A stretch of 64,000 nt of DNA from Rhipidocladum racemiflorum (lineage: Eukaryota > Streptophyta > Magnoliopsida > Poales > Poaceae). Every line of letters begins with the position of its first letter. Position 1 is the first letter of the stretch. The notes below the pieces were generated by a model. It searched no databases. It saw nothing but the letters and a program-made list of their open reading frames with translations, and was not told the origin of the DNA. Both the position numbers and the translations under genes were made by a program. The stretch is from positions 33,860,467 to 33,924,466 of the forward strand of contig CM070592.1 of NCBI GenBank assembly GCA_036346355.1. The letters run 5' to 3'. Below are positions 11,101 to 22,100 of this stretch, in pieces.

Positions 11101-13614
11101 GGTCAAAGACCCTATTAATCTACAAGAATGGTTGCATATCATGTTTAGTCACAAACCTAGGGTATAACTATCCATAACTTCAAGAATGATTAAGATACTA
11201 CCGATAAGTACTAGTATCTATAGAACCAGTTCTAGAATGTTTTCCTAAAAGCTTAGTCTGTTTCATTATGTAGAAATAATTTCATTATAACTTGCTTTGC
11301 ATCTGAATCCTATTCAAAACATAGCCATGCGCATTATGAGCCCTAAAAGCCCATAATATATAAGTAACTAACTTTGCCTAATAATTAGTATTATAAGTTA
11401 AGCTCTACATTAGTAGTTAATTGTTAGGTGCCTGGTATTTGCTTAAATTGAACCATGCATGCATTAGTGATCGAAAGTGCGATGTCTGCTTATGTTCAAT
11501 AGTGCACCCTGTTGTTTTATGTACTGATTCATAACAACATATACAATCTTAGCTTCTTGAATTCGTAAAATAAAATATAATGAATCATAAGAATAGTTGT
11601 TGTGTGCGATACCACCCTCAAACCGTTAATCAGTAATAAAGACTATAAACGAAGAAATAATACAATTGATTATACGATCCTGAAACCCTAATCCACACTC
11701 ATGCTTGTTTTATGTAATGATTGCTTATTTGATTTTCCATCTGATTTCCTTTTTCCCCTATTGAAAGTGTTATTTGCTATTTGCTATCTTTTCCGTTATT
11801 CGACGTGTAGAGTCCGACGTCCCGAACTTCACCGTCGACAACTTCGAGATTTCGTCTTCAACTCGTCGCTAAAGACAACAAGTAGCAAGGCAAGCACCCC
11901 TTGATCATATTGATCCAAATTTTTCATAGTTAACTAAAATGTTAATTAAAACTTGCCTGCATATGCTATGTTCCATAAAATTGTATTTGGGTACTGGTAG
12001 AAATACCTTATCATTGATAAACTTCCTCAATTGATATTGATATGAGAACCTTGATAACCCTAGCTCGTGGATAGACACTTGATGTCAAAATGGGTATAAT
12101 CGATTATTATATGCATATGCTTAGCCATGCTTTAGACTGGGAACACGAACAAATGATTGCTCGTGGAACTCAAATTGTAGATATGATGAACTCTGTTCAT
12201 GGACATGTTGGAATATCGTGATTATTGAAACTTTCTTTTTCTGAAAACAAAACTATGATTTTGATGCGGGTGATTATTGGCAATAGCCGGAAGTGCAATT
12301 AATGATGCACGTAGGTAGGGGGAGATCTATCGCCCGTGTCGTATAAGAACCGAGCTGATGTGTTGTTTTCAGGCCAAGATAACCGTACATCCACAAGTAC
12401 TGGAGTGGGACAGTCTTAACCTATTAAAATTATTTGGAACTAGCTTTGCACATTGGTAGGCAGTTGTAGCACGGGCATTCCGGATATAGGTTTGCTCGAG
12501 GGAGGTGTCATCACCGAGGTGTTGGCATCTGCCGTTGTAACGGTGTACGCCTGGCTATGAATTGGGGCTGTTGTTGTACCATTTGAGCCGCGGGCTCCTG
12601 AATACTATTGCTTCACCGTTTGTTTGCTTCCATCATAGCCAGGGGTAACGTCATTGGGCTAGTGCAAAGTTAGGTTCAGATAATCGAACGGTTCCGTTAT
12701 GAACTCTCCGGCGCACACCAAAGGAAGTGTGTCTAATATGCATTGCCACAAAGGGAGGACATATCTTGTGGGTAAAGCTGTACAAACTCTGCGCAGAGTC
12801 TAAACCTAATCGATTAGCCGCGCTCTCGGTCATGAGCACTTGGTAAAGTCATCACATAGCTAGACATTTTCTATATTCTTATAAAACTGGACCAGATAAT
12901 TTGAAATTGGTGAGATTACCCTTACAGATGATTCAATACTTGACATTTCGTTGGCAAGGTTGAATTCAGCTGTTGTGCCTTGTGCTTGGCAAAATTAAAT
13001 TGATTACAGTTATGATGGGACTGGACGTTTATCACTCACGAAGGGATGTGAGTCTCTTAATTCCGTTTATGTTATTCTTACATATTACTTATGTATTTAC
13101 ATACTTGTTACTTCCTTTTCTTTACAATTTTCGCGTTCACTCTATTATTCAGTATTTACAATTCAAATTTCGCTTTATGCAAAACAACCGTAGAAACCCA
13201 CTTTCTATTCAGCCTGCATATATTTCAGGTTTTGCAAACACTACAAGTCTTGCTGAGTACGCAACGTACTCACCCTTGCTATTACTGTTGTTTTTAGACA
13301 GGAACATCGACAGTTACTCTGACGCAGGATTGCGGGATTATTGACGACATTTCTTTCTAAGGCTTTACCTTGTCAGTTGCCTGTGGATTATGTGGCAAAC
13401 TACAAGACATCTGATTCTTTTGGCTATGTTTAGTCGACCTTCTCGGTCATATTGTATCAATACTTCCGCTGTAATAAAATATGAAACTTTTGTATGGTTG
13501 TGATTCCAAATTGTGTTTTGTGCGTGCCAGCCACTGATCATGGGAATGGTACAGTATGCACATTAAAACCTTGCTTTTATGTTTGCACTGTAGCATAAAA
13601 GTGAGGGTCTTACA
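8181..13614 (+). repeat. 3' LTR, complete (5,434 bp)
   Basis: It starts TGTAAGATCC after the polypurine tract and ends CTTACA, matching the end of the 5' LTR at 4316. The first ~1,100 bases have no partner because the 5' LTR begins outside the window. A TATTTAA box lies at 9529-9535. The frames 9174-9692, 11701-11904 and 12973-13344 are LTR sequence and are not called as genes. Confidence 0.92.
9529..9535 (+). promoter_or_regulatory. TATA-like box of 3' LTR
   Basis: TATTTAA in CCTATTTAAG, the same context as at 203-209. Confidence 0.5.
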
Positions 13615-14801
13615 CGATTTATATGAGGAACATGTAGAACATTTTTCAGAACAAGAGGGCGGTTTGCAGCAGCAACAAAAGAATCTCCAACATGAGCAAT
13701 GGACAAACCTGATCCGTTGGCAACCTGAACCCGATCGTTGCCGGTGTAGCGTTCCTTCATTGACAGGCGCTCCAGATCATGCGTGATGTGATCGGTGGCC
13801 CCTGTGTCCGCGTACCAATTTGGATCTATGGCGTAGCTGTTGGAGGAGGTTGCTGCAGCCGCAACTCTTGTATCACTGGCGACATAGTTTTGGTCAAAAC
13901 GATGATAGCAGCGTGATGCGTCATGATTATCACGGAAGCAGATTTGGCACGACTGCTTCTGTCCTCCTTGGGAGCTGTTCTTGGTGGCACCACGCCATCC
14001 TGATTCCTGAAGCGCGACCTCCTGTATTGCCGTTGCCACGACCACGGCTGCGGCCACGGCCACCGCCTCGAGCCTGGGTACGGCTCACTTGATTCGCTTG
14101 AGCACCGGAGATGTTGTGCTCGTGTCTTAGCTCGAAGCTAAGCATGTGAGCATACACATCATTGATGGTTATCGCGTCCGTCCGCGTCGTTAGGCTGGTG
14201 ATTAGGGGATCATACTCCGATCCGAGCCCTTGCAGCATGTACGCAATGAGCTCATCGTCTTCAAGCCTTTTTCCGATGGCTGCCAGCGTGTCAGCAAGAC
14301 CCTTCACCTTGCGGAAATAGTCGCTGACGTTGAGATCCTTCTTCTGAACCGTGGCGAGCTGCATCCGTATCTGCATAATCTGTGCACGGGAGCTAGCCGC
14401 AAACGTGCGCTCAATAGCACACCAAACCTCATGCGCCGTATTACAACCAACCACTTGTGCGAGCACGCTATCCGTAAGGGAGGAAAGAATCGCGCTCATT
14501 ACCAATTGGTCTTGCTGAAACCAGAGATTAAACTCTGGATTGGGGACAGTACTCGTCGGCTCGTCGCCCCGTCGGTGCTGGTCTGCGTGATGGTAGGCGC
14601 CGGGCGAACCGCAGTCCCGTCGATGTAGCCCATCAGCCGTTGGCTCCTCAGGTATGGAAACAACTGCGTTGTCCATAACTGAAAATTGTCGCCGGCCAGC
14701 TTCACGGTGATCATGTGGTTGAAAGCTGGCGGGGTGACAACTCCGGCTTGCGTCAATGCGCCGGCGACGGAGTTCGTGAGTGCGCCATTGGTGCCCGACA
14801 T
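13615..14801 (-). pseudogene. Copia gag and protease start, frameshifted
   Basis: Starting at the ATG complementary to 14799-14801, the frame encodes a copia gag (FNHMITVKLAGDNFQLWTTQ, the usual N-terminal wording). It breaks at about 14560-14590 and continues in a second frame (FNLWFQQDQLVMSAILSSL; UBN2-type gag core) to an R/G-rich linker. It breaks again near 13980-14010. The third frame carries a CX2CX4HX4C zinc knuckle (CQICFRDNHDASRC) and the aspartic protease start DTGATDHIT. Sequence ends at the LTR insertion at 13615. The two frameshifts lie in CpG-rich DNA, so sequencing error is possible. As written it cannot make a complete protein. Confidence 0.85.
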
Positions 14802-14840
14802 GGTGACTATGCGGCGGAAGGTTTTATGGAATGGATCAAG

Positions 14841-14852
14841 GCTCTGATACCA
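14841..14852 (-). other. Primer binding site of copia relic
   Basis: GCTCTGATACCA on the plus strand is the complement of TGGTATCAGAGC. It abuts the LTR and fixes the element's orientation as minus. Confidence 0.8.
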
Positions 14853-15074
14853 TGAAAGGATTCGTGAAGAAGTTGTGTGGCGGAATTCTACGACTCAACC
14901 CTGAGTCATATTCTTCTTAATATATCAAAGAGATTACAGTATGCATGCCGAACACTGCGGGCACGTTTACTAACCATGCGCAAACTAAGGGATCCGCAAG
15001 AAGCGGTCACCAACGAAACAAACGCAAGCACCCGTTACACATCATACAAACGTGATCACAACGTAATTTTAACA
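14853..15074 (-). repeat. Copia 5' LTR (222 bp)
   Basis: On the minus strand it begins TGTTAAAATTACG and ends TTTCA next to the primer site, giving TG...CA ends. The right edge at 15074 is inferred from these ends because the partner LTR is not in the window. Confidence 0.65.
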
Positions 15075-15878
15075 CTTATATCCTTGGTTTGTTAGCAGTT
15101 CTGGATTTTTAAGCCCATTACCTTTGATTTACATATCCTTGGTTCTTAGTTCCCAATTTGGGGGTGTTGCTCAACAAGGCAATATTGGTTTTGTATATGT
15201 TCATCTTAAGTTCTAGGACTATTGCACGGGTGCTAAAAATGCAAACTATTTCGAACTGAACAAGCAACGGATTGAGCGCACTAGCGCGAAAGCCGTTGCG
15301 CGTTAGCACGCGCATCCGTTTTCTTGCTTGTCAGTTGCAGCATTTTGATCAAATATGAAATTCAAATGATTGAAATGATTATCGTGAGTCTGCTATGGGA
15401 TAATGGTCTATAGTTTGATATTGAGTTGTATCTTGGACTGAATGCTGTGTTTTAGGTACTGAAATGCTCAACTGGTAGAACACCTGTGCTAATGACCTGA
15501 CCATGATACAGCATGCTTCTCAGTTCATGCATCATGTAAAATTGGATTTTCTATGCCTAATTTATCTCCATTATCGAATCTTAAGCAGAACATGTGATGC
15601 ATGGTGATTGAAGATGCGCATGCCATTAGTTTGTTGTATTGTCTAACACTTGATAGTAGAAAATTCCATTATGTCCATCCCATAATCTCATGTAAATACT
15701 GATGCAAATTGGAACAATTGCTTCAGTTCTTTTCTTGTTTATAAAATTCACTACAGTGATGCCTTTTTTATTATTTTGTCATATGTGGTTCTTTACTTGT
15801 CAGATTATTATGCAACTTTTGATATCTAAAGGAGTTGTGTATCTCCTGCTCCCTTCTGACAATGATGGCTTTACACAG
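15075..15878 (+). other. Intron or upstream flank of the GDSL gene
   Basis: Non-repetitive AT-rich sequence with intron-like pyrimidine stretches. Apart from the palindrome at 15261-15330, I see no coding exon. If the GDSL gene once was complete, this is intron sequence into which the copia element inserted. Confidence 0.4.
15261..15330. repeat. 70-bp GC-rich palindromic repeat, copy 1
   Basis: It starts CAAGCAACGGAT and ends ATCCGTTTTCTTGCTTG, so the ends are complementary. The middle contains GCGCGAAAGC and GTTGCGCGTTAGC. A related, longer copy in opposite orientation lies at 22277-22414. It resembles the palindromic repeated sequences I recall from rice mitochondrial DNA; this is unverified memory. 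Confidence 0.6.
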
Positions 15879-16451
15879 AATTTGTACAATATCAATGTTC
15901 GAAAGGTCATACTGATGGGCCTACCTCCTGTTGGCTGTGCACCTCACTTCCTCTGGGAGTATGGCAGCCAAAATGGGGAATGCATCGAATATATCAACAA
16001 CGTTGTGATCGAGTTCAACTATGCCCTGAGATACATGTCCAGCGAGTTCATCCGCCAGCACCCAGACTCAATGGTCAGTTATTGTGATACTTTCGAGGGG
16101 TCTGTGGACATACTAGAGAACCGTGACCGCTATGGTGAGCAAATGCATCATAAGTACTACATTCAGATTGCCTGCTGTCCTTAGGGAAGCACTCACATTA
16201 TGATCGAATTACAATGTGCAGGTTTTGTGACCACCACTGATGCTTGCTGTGGGCTGGGCAAGTATGGAGGCCTATTCATGTGTGTTCTTCCACAGATGGC
16301 GTGCAGCGACGCATCGAGCCATGTCTGGTGGGATGAATTCCACCCGACAGATGCTGTGAACCGAATCCTGGCAGATAATGTGTGGTCCGGTGAGCACACC
16401 AAGATGTGCTATCCAGTGGACTTGCAGGAGATGGTAAAACTGAAGCAGTAG
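15879..16451 (+). CDS. GDSL esterase/lipase, last two exons (5' part not in window)
   Basis: Plant GDSL esterases/lipases are usually secreted hydrolases of about 350-380 residues. Only the C-terminal part is visible. Exon A runs from 15879 (after TTTACACAG) to 16134 and encodes LYNINVRKVILMGLPPVGCAP, the conserved block with G-PP-GC. A GTGAGC donor at 16135 and an acceptor ending at 16221 join in frame to exon B, 16222-16451, which encodes DACCGLG and block V with the catalytic Asp and His (WWDEFHPTDAVN). Stop TAG is at 16449-16451. The N-terminal GDS serine block is missing. Either the gene is truncated, or its first exons lie left of the window across the nested transposons. Both visible exons are open. 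The facing neighbour is the DEX1 relic. Confidence 0.82.
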
Positions 16452-16698
16452 AGCCAACCTGAATCTCCATTGCAGTTACTTGGTCAACTTCTGTGTTTTT
16501 TTTGACAAAGAACCTATACGAGGCGGCACAGCGAAATGTATATGTGGAGAATTACAAAGTTCTCATACCGATAGACTTGTGGGATTTAGATAGGTCAGGT
16601 TACCAGCAAGTACGACATTGTCATGTTTGTTCATACGTAAATGCAACGCAAAGGATCTGTATGGCCAAAGTGGAACAGATGCATAGATACAGAGCATG
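16452..16698 (+). other. 3' flank of the GDSL gene
   Basis: Probable 3' untranslated region and intergenic DNA. It ends in GCATG (16694-16698), the left copy of the solo-LTR target duplication. No further gene seen. Confidence 0.4.
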
Positions 16699-18726
16699 TG
16701 TGATGCCTTAGAGCATCAGAGCGATTCTAGGGTTCCTTTTTCTGGTTTTGTTTCGGGAGAGGAATGAAGGATTTGTCGGGGGATAAAATAATTGAAGTTT
16801 ATCCGGCATATTAATATTAAATTTGGAGTTGTCGGGCTAGAAACAGTGGGCCGAGGAAAACCTAGGCCTGGGCTGCGAATCCCCTCCCCACCTCTCTCTC
16901 TTTTCCCCTAGTGGGCCGGCCCACCATATAACCGGGGTGTCACCCCCCCCAAAAGCCCTAGGGCGCCCCCCTTCCTCCCCTAGCAGCCACACCACCCCTC
17001 CTCTTCCTCCCCTTGCGTGGTGGCTCAAGATCCACCGCGAAACGCGAAGGAGCAAGCGAGAAGAGGATCCGTGGAGGCATGGAGGACGAGCAGATTTCCG
17101 TTTCGGGAATCGTCGCGCGTTTTTCGTGGGTTCTCAAGGGAGAACTCAAGGTAAAATTCCCAATCTTTTACCCTTGTTCTACCTAGGGATTAGGAGTGTA
17201 TTAGATCTGGTGGTGAGTGATTTAGATGGATCTTGATGGGGGAGAAGGGTAGATGTTCACGTGGTGCTGTTTTTGGAAGGGGAGATTGTGCAGCGCGGAT
17301 TGTTTCGCGTTTTATGTGGCATAGACGATTTTTCCTGCAAAAACCTATAACTAGAAAGTTGTAGATAAAGTCGAGATCTAGCTTCTGTAATTTTTTTAGA
17401 ATTTTTGGGGCGTCGGTCTGAGAGTTATAGCTGTTTCAAGATGACGGACAGAATCTGGAAATAGATTTTGTCCACTGTGTTGGACGTTTGTTTAGGCATA
17501 TTTAACAGTGGAATTGAAATTTGTGATCTTCATGAAAGTTGTATATCTCATCAATATCTAGCTACTGTAATTTTTTTGTATTTTTATGATCTGTATAAGA
17601 AAAGATACGAAATTGTGAAGAGAGGGTGCTGCTGTTTGACCCGGGCAGATTGGGGTTTTTGGCGCTTAAGAAGGGAACGGGGATTAGGAAGCGTGTGTTC
17701 GAGTTGTGTGATCATTTGTGATGTCGCTATGTACTGAAATAATACTTGTACAGGTGGTGCCCCTTCTGGACGCAACTAGGTTCGTCATCCACGTTGGTAA
17801 AGGCAAGTGGAAGTAGCGGTCTTGCTAAACTATAACTCGCTATTTGTTTCGTCTTCAATATAAACCTTAATTGCAGCACACCTACATGGTTTAACTACTT
17901 GTTTATGAGATTACAATATCCTATCCTGCATTGCGATGTGGTTGTTTGGCTTTTGAATCATGAGTAAGAATGAAGAAAGATGTTGTTTGCAAGATGAATT
18001 GTGGAGATATTCTATCTCAATGATGTTCGCATTCTATCCATGTTATTTGATGGTATGCAAGCATGTGAATTCAGAGTGGGAAGTTATGAATGTATTTATG
18101 CATGAAGCATTAACTGCATAATCATGCATTGGAAGTTTGTCGACGCCATTGGCGCGATCAAGACGGTACAACACCGTGTGTTCCTGAGAAAGGGCACGGT
18201 GAGGAGGATCATGGCATAAGCATGTGCACAATCATATGCATTTTACTGAGGTTATGTGGACTCTATAATGTGGTATTGGACATGAGGAATTTGGTATGCT
18301 AGTTTTACTGTGGCTGTGTTATTCGTTAGAAGTTGTTCCGCTTGCTGAGATTACCCAATCTCACCCCTTGTTATTTTGTTGTTTTCAGGTAGTTCTCGCG
18401 AGTCGTAAGCTTGAAGGGTGGGCTTAGTAGCACAATCAACCCTCCGGGGTCATCACGAATCACATGGACTAGTGCATTTAATAATTCATTAGCTTGCTGA
18501 AATTTTATTAATCATAGACCTGTTGATGTCCTCTTTGGAGCTGTTTTACGTTTATGTTTGTTTTCTGGTTGATTTAGACTTGTTATCTCTAGTATTGATG
18601 CTTTTATGTTATTCCTGTTTATAATGGTTATTATGAATCTTGTTGTCGCTTCCGTTTTGTCCTAATTTTAGGAGAGATGATGTCGAAATTTTCTTATACG
18701 ACAGTTTAGATTTGTAGGGTGTTACA
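16699..18726. mobile_element. Solo LTR (2,028 bp) with GCATG target duplication
   Basis: The element starts TGTGATGCC and ends GGGTGTTACA. GCATG stands on both sides (16694-16698 and 18727-18731), the expected 5-bp duplication of an LTR element reduced to one LTR by recombination. It has a GC- and CT-rich early part with a CATATAA box near 16925 and an AT-rich remainder, like gypsy LTRs. No internal coding sequence is present. The family was not recognised. Confidence 0.75.
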
Positions 18727-18731
18727 GCATG

Positions 18732-19038
18732 TTAGGTGACAAAAAGGATTGTTGAATTGTGTACCCGATATGTTTCGTTCCTGAATAGATTCTGACAAAA
18801 CTTTGTTCTGTTGTGGTTCCTGCTATTCTTAATAAATTGTTTTGGCAAAACTCTAGTGTAAAACTATATTTCCCGAACTGGTTAACTGATGGGGAGCAGT
18901 ACCATGTGGATTTTTCTGTGCAGATTGAGCTCCCCGGTATACTATGGTGTGGACAAGTCCCGTCATGGGAGAGTTGGGAGATACAGTTAATCTCTTTATC
19001 TGCTTCAATGAGGCCCTGACGTTTCGCCACATAAATCA
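18732..19038. other. Intergenic DNA between GDSL and DEX1 relics
   Basis: Contains the probable 3' untranslated region of the DEX1 relic on the minus strand. No recognisable gene. With the solo LTR removed, the two stop codons would be only about 0.55 kb apart. Confidence 0.4.
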
Positions 19039-21880
19039 CTAATCAATATTCCGTGAAAATGATGGCAACGGTGCGCCTTCTTGGGGCCGTAAGATGACAA
19101 GAACACCAAACATCCCGAGCATCGGCAGAAGCACAAGCCATTTCAGCAGCATTATAGTAATGCATGTGGAAGGTAAGTGAAAACTCATCGGAGAAATAAA
19201 ACCCATTTTTGTCAACCATCTCCACGAGCACAGTTCCTGTCGTTCTAACACGAACAGTGGGAAGCTTCATCCGTTGCTTTCCTGGTTGATGATAGATCTC
19301 ACTGACCACAATGCGCCTATCTCCCTGGTAATTCCCAGGGACAAGTAAAGTTACCTGAAATCCAACAGTAAAACAAAGGTAGTTGGAAGTTAGTATAAAT
19401 ATTTGGCTTATCCAACAGGCGCAAATTTAGGATGAAAGAATATACCGTCACATTATAAGGAGCTTGATTCCCATAGGGAAGCCTGTACTTGTCAACAATC
19501 AAAGTGCAAAGAAGTGAGCGCACTTTATTGATGTAAGTACAGTACCAAAAAATGCTACCAAAATCTCGCAGAGCAGAGAAGAAATTGCATACGAGGTCTC
19601 TCCAATGTCAACAACATCTGCACAGCCACTTGAGCCCTCGATCAAATACAAATAACCATCGAAGGACGTAGTAGCAAGGGTTAGCCCTTGTGGCTTTTCT
19701 CCACGTTTGCTCATGTCGAGTAATAGAACTGGACTCATGATTCTTCCATGTGCTCTATACGGGAAAGGTTGAATTTTCGATCCATCCTTTCCTTTCCACT
19801 GAGAACATATATGTTTCCTGATACAGTTGGGACCACAACATCAGTGTGACCATCTCCATTGACATCACCAACTGTAGGTCGCTGTCATCATATGATAATG
19901 ACAATCAGATTGCATATAAAAAACATAGCCTAGTAACAAAGAAATATACAGCTAAGAAAATGCTGTGGTGAAAGTACGTGGTATCTTCATTTTCACTATA
20001 ACCAAGTTATAATGTTCTCAATCAATCAGTCAAAAAATAGTAATAGCACAAGATGAAGCCCTAATGGGAGAATCTCTAAGTAATGGATCTAAGCAAGATT
20101 ATGGATGAATGTATTCTCCTTAGCTAAACTAAGAAAGCGGCTTCAGCATATGTAGCAATAGCTGTGTATAGATTGTCAAGAGACATGTATTACCTTTGCA
20201 TGTGGATAGACAATCTATTTATATAAGCAATCTGTTAACACCATACAAAATAAATGGACTTGTCTGTGGAATAAGACTCTTCAGATGCACTTCCCAGATT
20301 TGTTCTCCCTCCGCAGTCCATGCTGCTACATTTCCATGGGCATCAGCAGTAACCATCTCGATTTTCCCATCATCATTGATGTCCGCAGCAATGACTGGTG
20401 CATGGATCTCAGCCATCTCAAGTGGGAACTTGTTCCTAACCTTACCTAAATTGACAAAATCAACATAAGTAGACACATGGATGTTTACACATAAGTAGCG
20501 TATCAGTGCGCCAAAGGTACAAGTATAAAGGATGGTGGGAATTCATTGTTTTCTAGTGAGGATTTCAATGAATTACAGTCTTATTTTCCAAAACTAAAAA
20601 TAGCATGGTAAAAACTGATTATTACTTAATTACACCAGCAAATTATATTATTCTAGTCAAGAAACTTTATGCTATGGGAACTAGATATATATACACAATA
20701 TATGAAACGACAACTCAGCTTAAAGCTGTTTTTGGATTCAATAATTAGTATTATGAGGCTAAGAATTTACCGCGATGATCGATAACATAAAACAAGCCAT
20801 AGGAAGTTCCGACAAGGATGTCCAAATTTCCATCACCATCCAAATCAACCACAGTTGGAGAAGAATATGCATGGGCACGGGAGTTTCCAGTATCAGTACT
20901 CAAATCAAGGTCTGCAGTCCATTTAACTTGTCTTGTGTCAAGGTTAAAAACTACTATACTGCTTTCAACATATTTTTCAATGTCAATCCCTCCTAGCTCC
21001 TTTATATGCTCTGGGTTATCGTAATACCTGCAGTAAAAGCCAGCAAGTTACTAGTGCACTAGGTACACCAACACAGTAACACAAACAAGAAATCATGAAG
21101 TGTTCATATTGTGGTTGCAAGTTTTGCATTAAGAAAAAGTACTTCGATCATAACCAAAAGATAACACAGCAAGATAAGCAAACACCTAGCGTTGGCACCT
21201 TTTGATTCATTGTTTGAACCAGCATGATAATACTTAACAGCAAATCTATGCCTGCTAATTTAGCGAAAGAAGAAAAATGTCTAGTAGTTACCTCTACAGA
21301 TCCATAGTCTAAGAAAATCAATCAAAGTGAAGCATATCAACTGGGTCAGGGAAGCAAAGGCCCAATCTAACTGAGACTGGCCGTAAAGCACCATCATCAA
21401 CCAACCCACCCATAATCAGGGAGAAAAAAAGGGTTATGATTTTTTATCTTGGACACATAAATGACGCATGCCATCACAGGACAGCACAAATATACAAGTA
21501 TCTTTTCTTATTTTCAGCAGCACTTAATCAGAAACCTCACTTTTATTATATAACAATAATAAATTGGAATTATTTGAAAGTCTTCGTCATTCAGAAGTCA
21601 TGAGCAACACGCGCAGAATGTTTTAGCGGCAGAGAAAGCAGCCTTACTCGCGGTCAAAGAAGTAGGATACAGCAATCACCATTTCATGTACACCATCTTT
21701 GTCAATATCTGCAATTACCTGTAGAAAGAATGTGAAAAACAACTCAAGGTCATTTACAGAACGAACAGCTAAATATAAGCAAAAGGATACAAAAGGTTCA
21801 CTTACTGGGGTGGACAAGATGTGAGCATCTATGCTCACGTAATCTTCCGCTTTCTCATGTTCTTGTTCTGTCCAGTCCTG
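19039..21880 (-). pseudogene. DEX1: DEX1 (DEFECTIVE IN EXINE FORMATION 1) relic
   Basis: DEX1 is a membrane-anchored FG-GAP/integrin-alpha-like protein needed for pollen exine patterning. Six exon pieces are recognisable on the minus strand: 21880-21806 (EDYVSIDAHILSTP), 21718-21648 (IADIDKDGVHEMVIAVSYFF), 21027-20771 (VVDLDGDGNLDILVGTSYG), 20445-20264 (AADINDDGKIEMVTADAHG), about 19881-19585 and 19354-19039, plus a short piece at about 19500-19446 (IVDKYRLPYGNQAPYNVT). The D-x-D-x-D-G repeats are calcium-binding FG-GAP signatures. The last exon encodes the membrane segment (LKWLVLLPMLGMFGVLVIL) and ends at stop 19039. Lesions: the N-terminal half is absent; about 90 codons are missing between GETSY and IVDKYR; a 5-base insertion at about 19788; a one-base insertion at 19151; and a lost donor after 20264. 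It cannot encode a working protein. Confidence 0.9.
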
Positions 21881-21884
21881 GGGG

Positions 21885-22100
21885 GATTGGGCTTCCTTGT
21901 GGAATCCCCTTCTCTTGGCACGTGTAACTATTCCCCTCCTTGTCCAGGATTTCAGTCTTCAGGAAGGCCCTAATGAGATCTACCAGTGCTTCGTTTTCAT
22001 TCCCCCTCAAACAGTTCCCCAGAGTAAACGCACCGAAAAAGCAACTTACCATGAAAATGGCTTTCACGGTGCGGAGGAAGAAAATAGGTAAACTGAGTTG
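21885..22100 (-). pseudogene. Fragment resembling a group II intron-type reverse transcriptase
   Basis: The minus-strand frame reads through FLKTEILDKEGNSYTCQEKG and GIPQGSP. The latter is a motif of group II intron and related reverse transcriptases. Only about 45 codons look related. The frame then runs directly into DEX1 exon sequence at about 21880, so this is a breakpoint. Origin (mitochondrial intron ORF or nuclear maturase) is not settled. Confidence 0.4.

Larger units (their letters stand above)
1..13614 (+). mobile_element. Ty3/gypsy-type retrotransposon with very long LTRs, defective pol (5' end outside window)
   Basis: The segments 1-4316 and about 9281-13614 are near-identical direct repeats. 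Between them lie a primer binding site, a decayed pol region and a polypurine tract, in the order of an LTR retrotransposon on the plus strand. The 3' LTR is 5,434 bp, so about 1.1 kb of the 5' LTR lies left of the window and the whole element would be about 14.7 kb. The pol remnants resemble chromovirus-type gypsy pol. Clade Del/Tekay is an inference from long LTRs and RT/RNase H wording. The interior is full of stops while the LTRs are still very similar, so the element probably moved using another element's proteins. It inserted into a copia relic at 13615. Confidence 0.88.
13615..15074 (-). mobile_element. Ty1/copia relic, 5' end only
   Basis: Read on the minus strand: a 222-bp LTR (15074 down to 14853), a primer binding site (14852-14841), then gag and the start of protease. 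It stops exactly at 13615 where the long-LTR element begins, so the rest of the copia element should lie left of that element, outside the window. Confidence 0.85.

Noticed and set aside
16793..18726. Alternative solo-LTR start at TGTCGGGGGATAAA near 16775
   Set aside because: Its flank GGATT does not match the right flank GCATG, while the start at 16699 gives a perfect GCATG pair.
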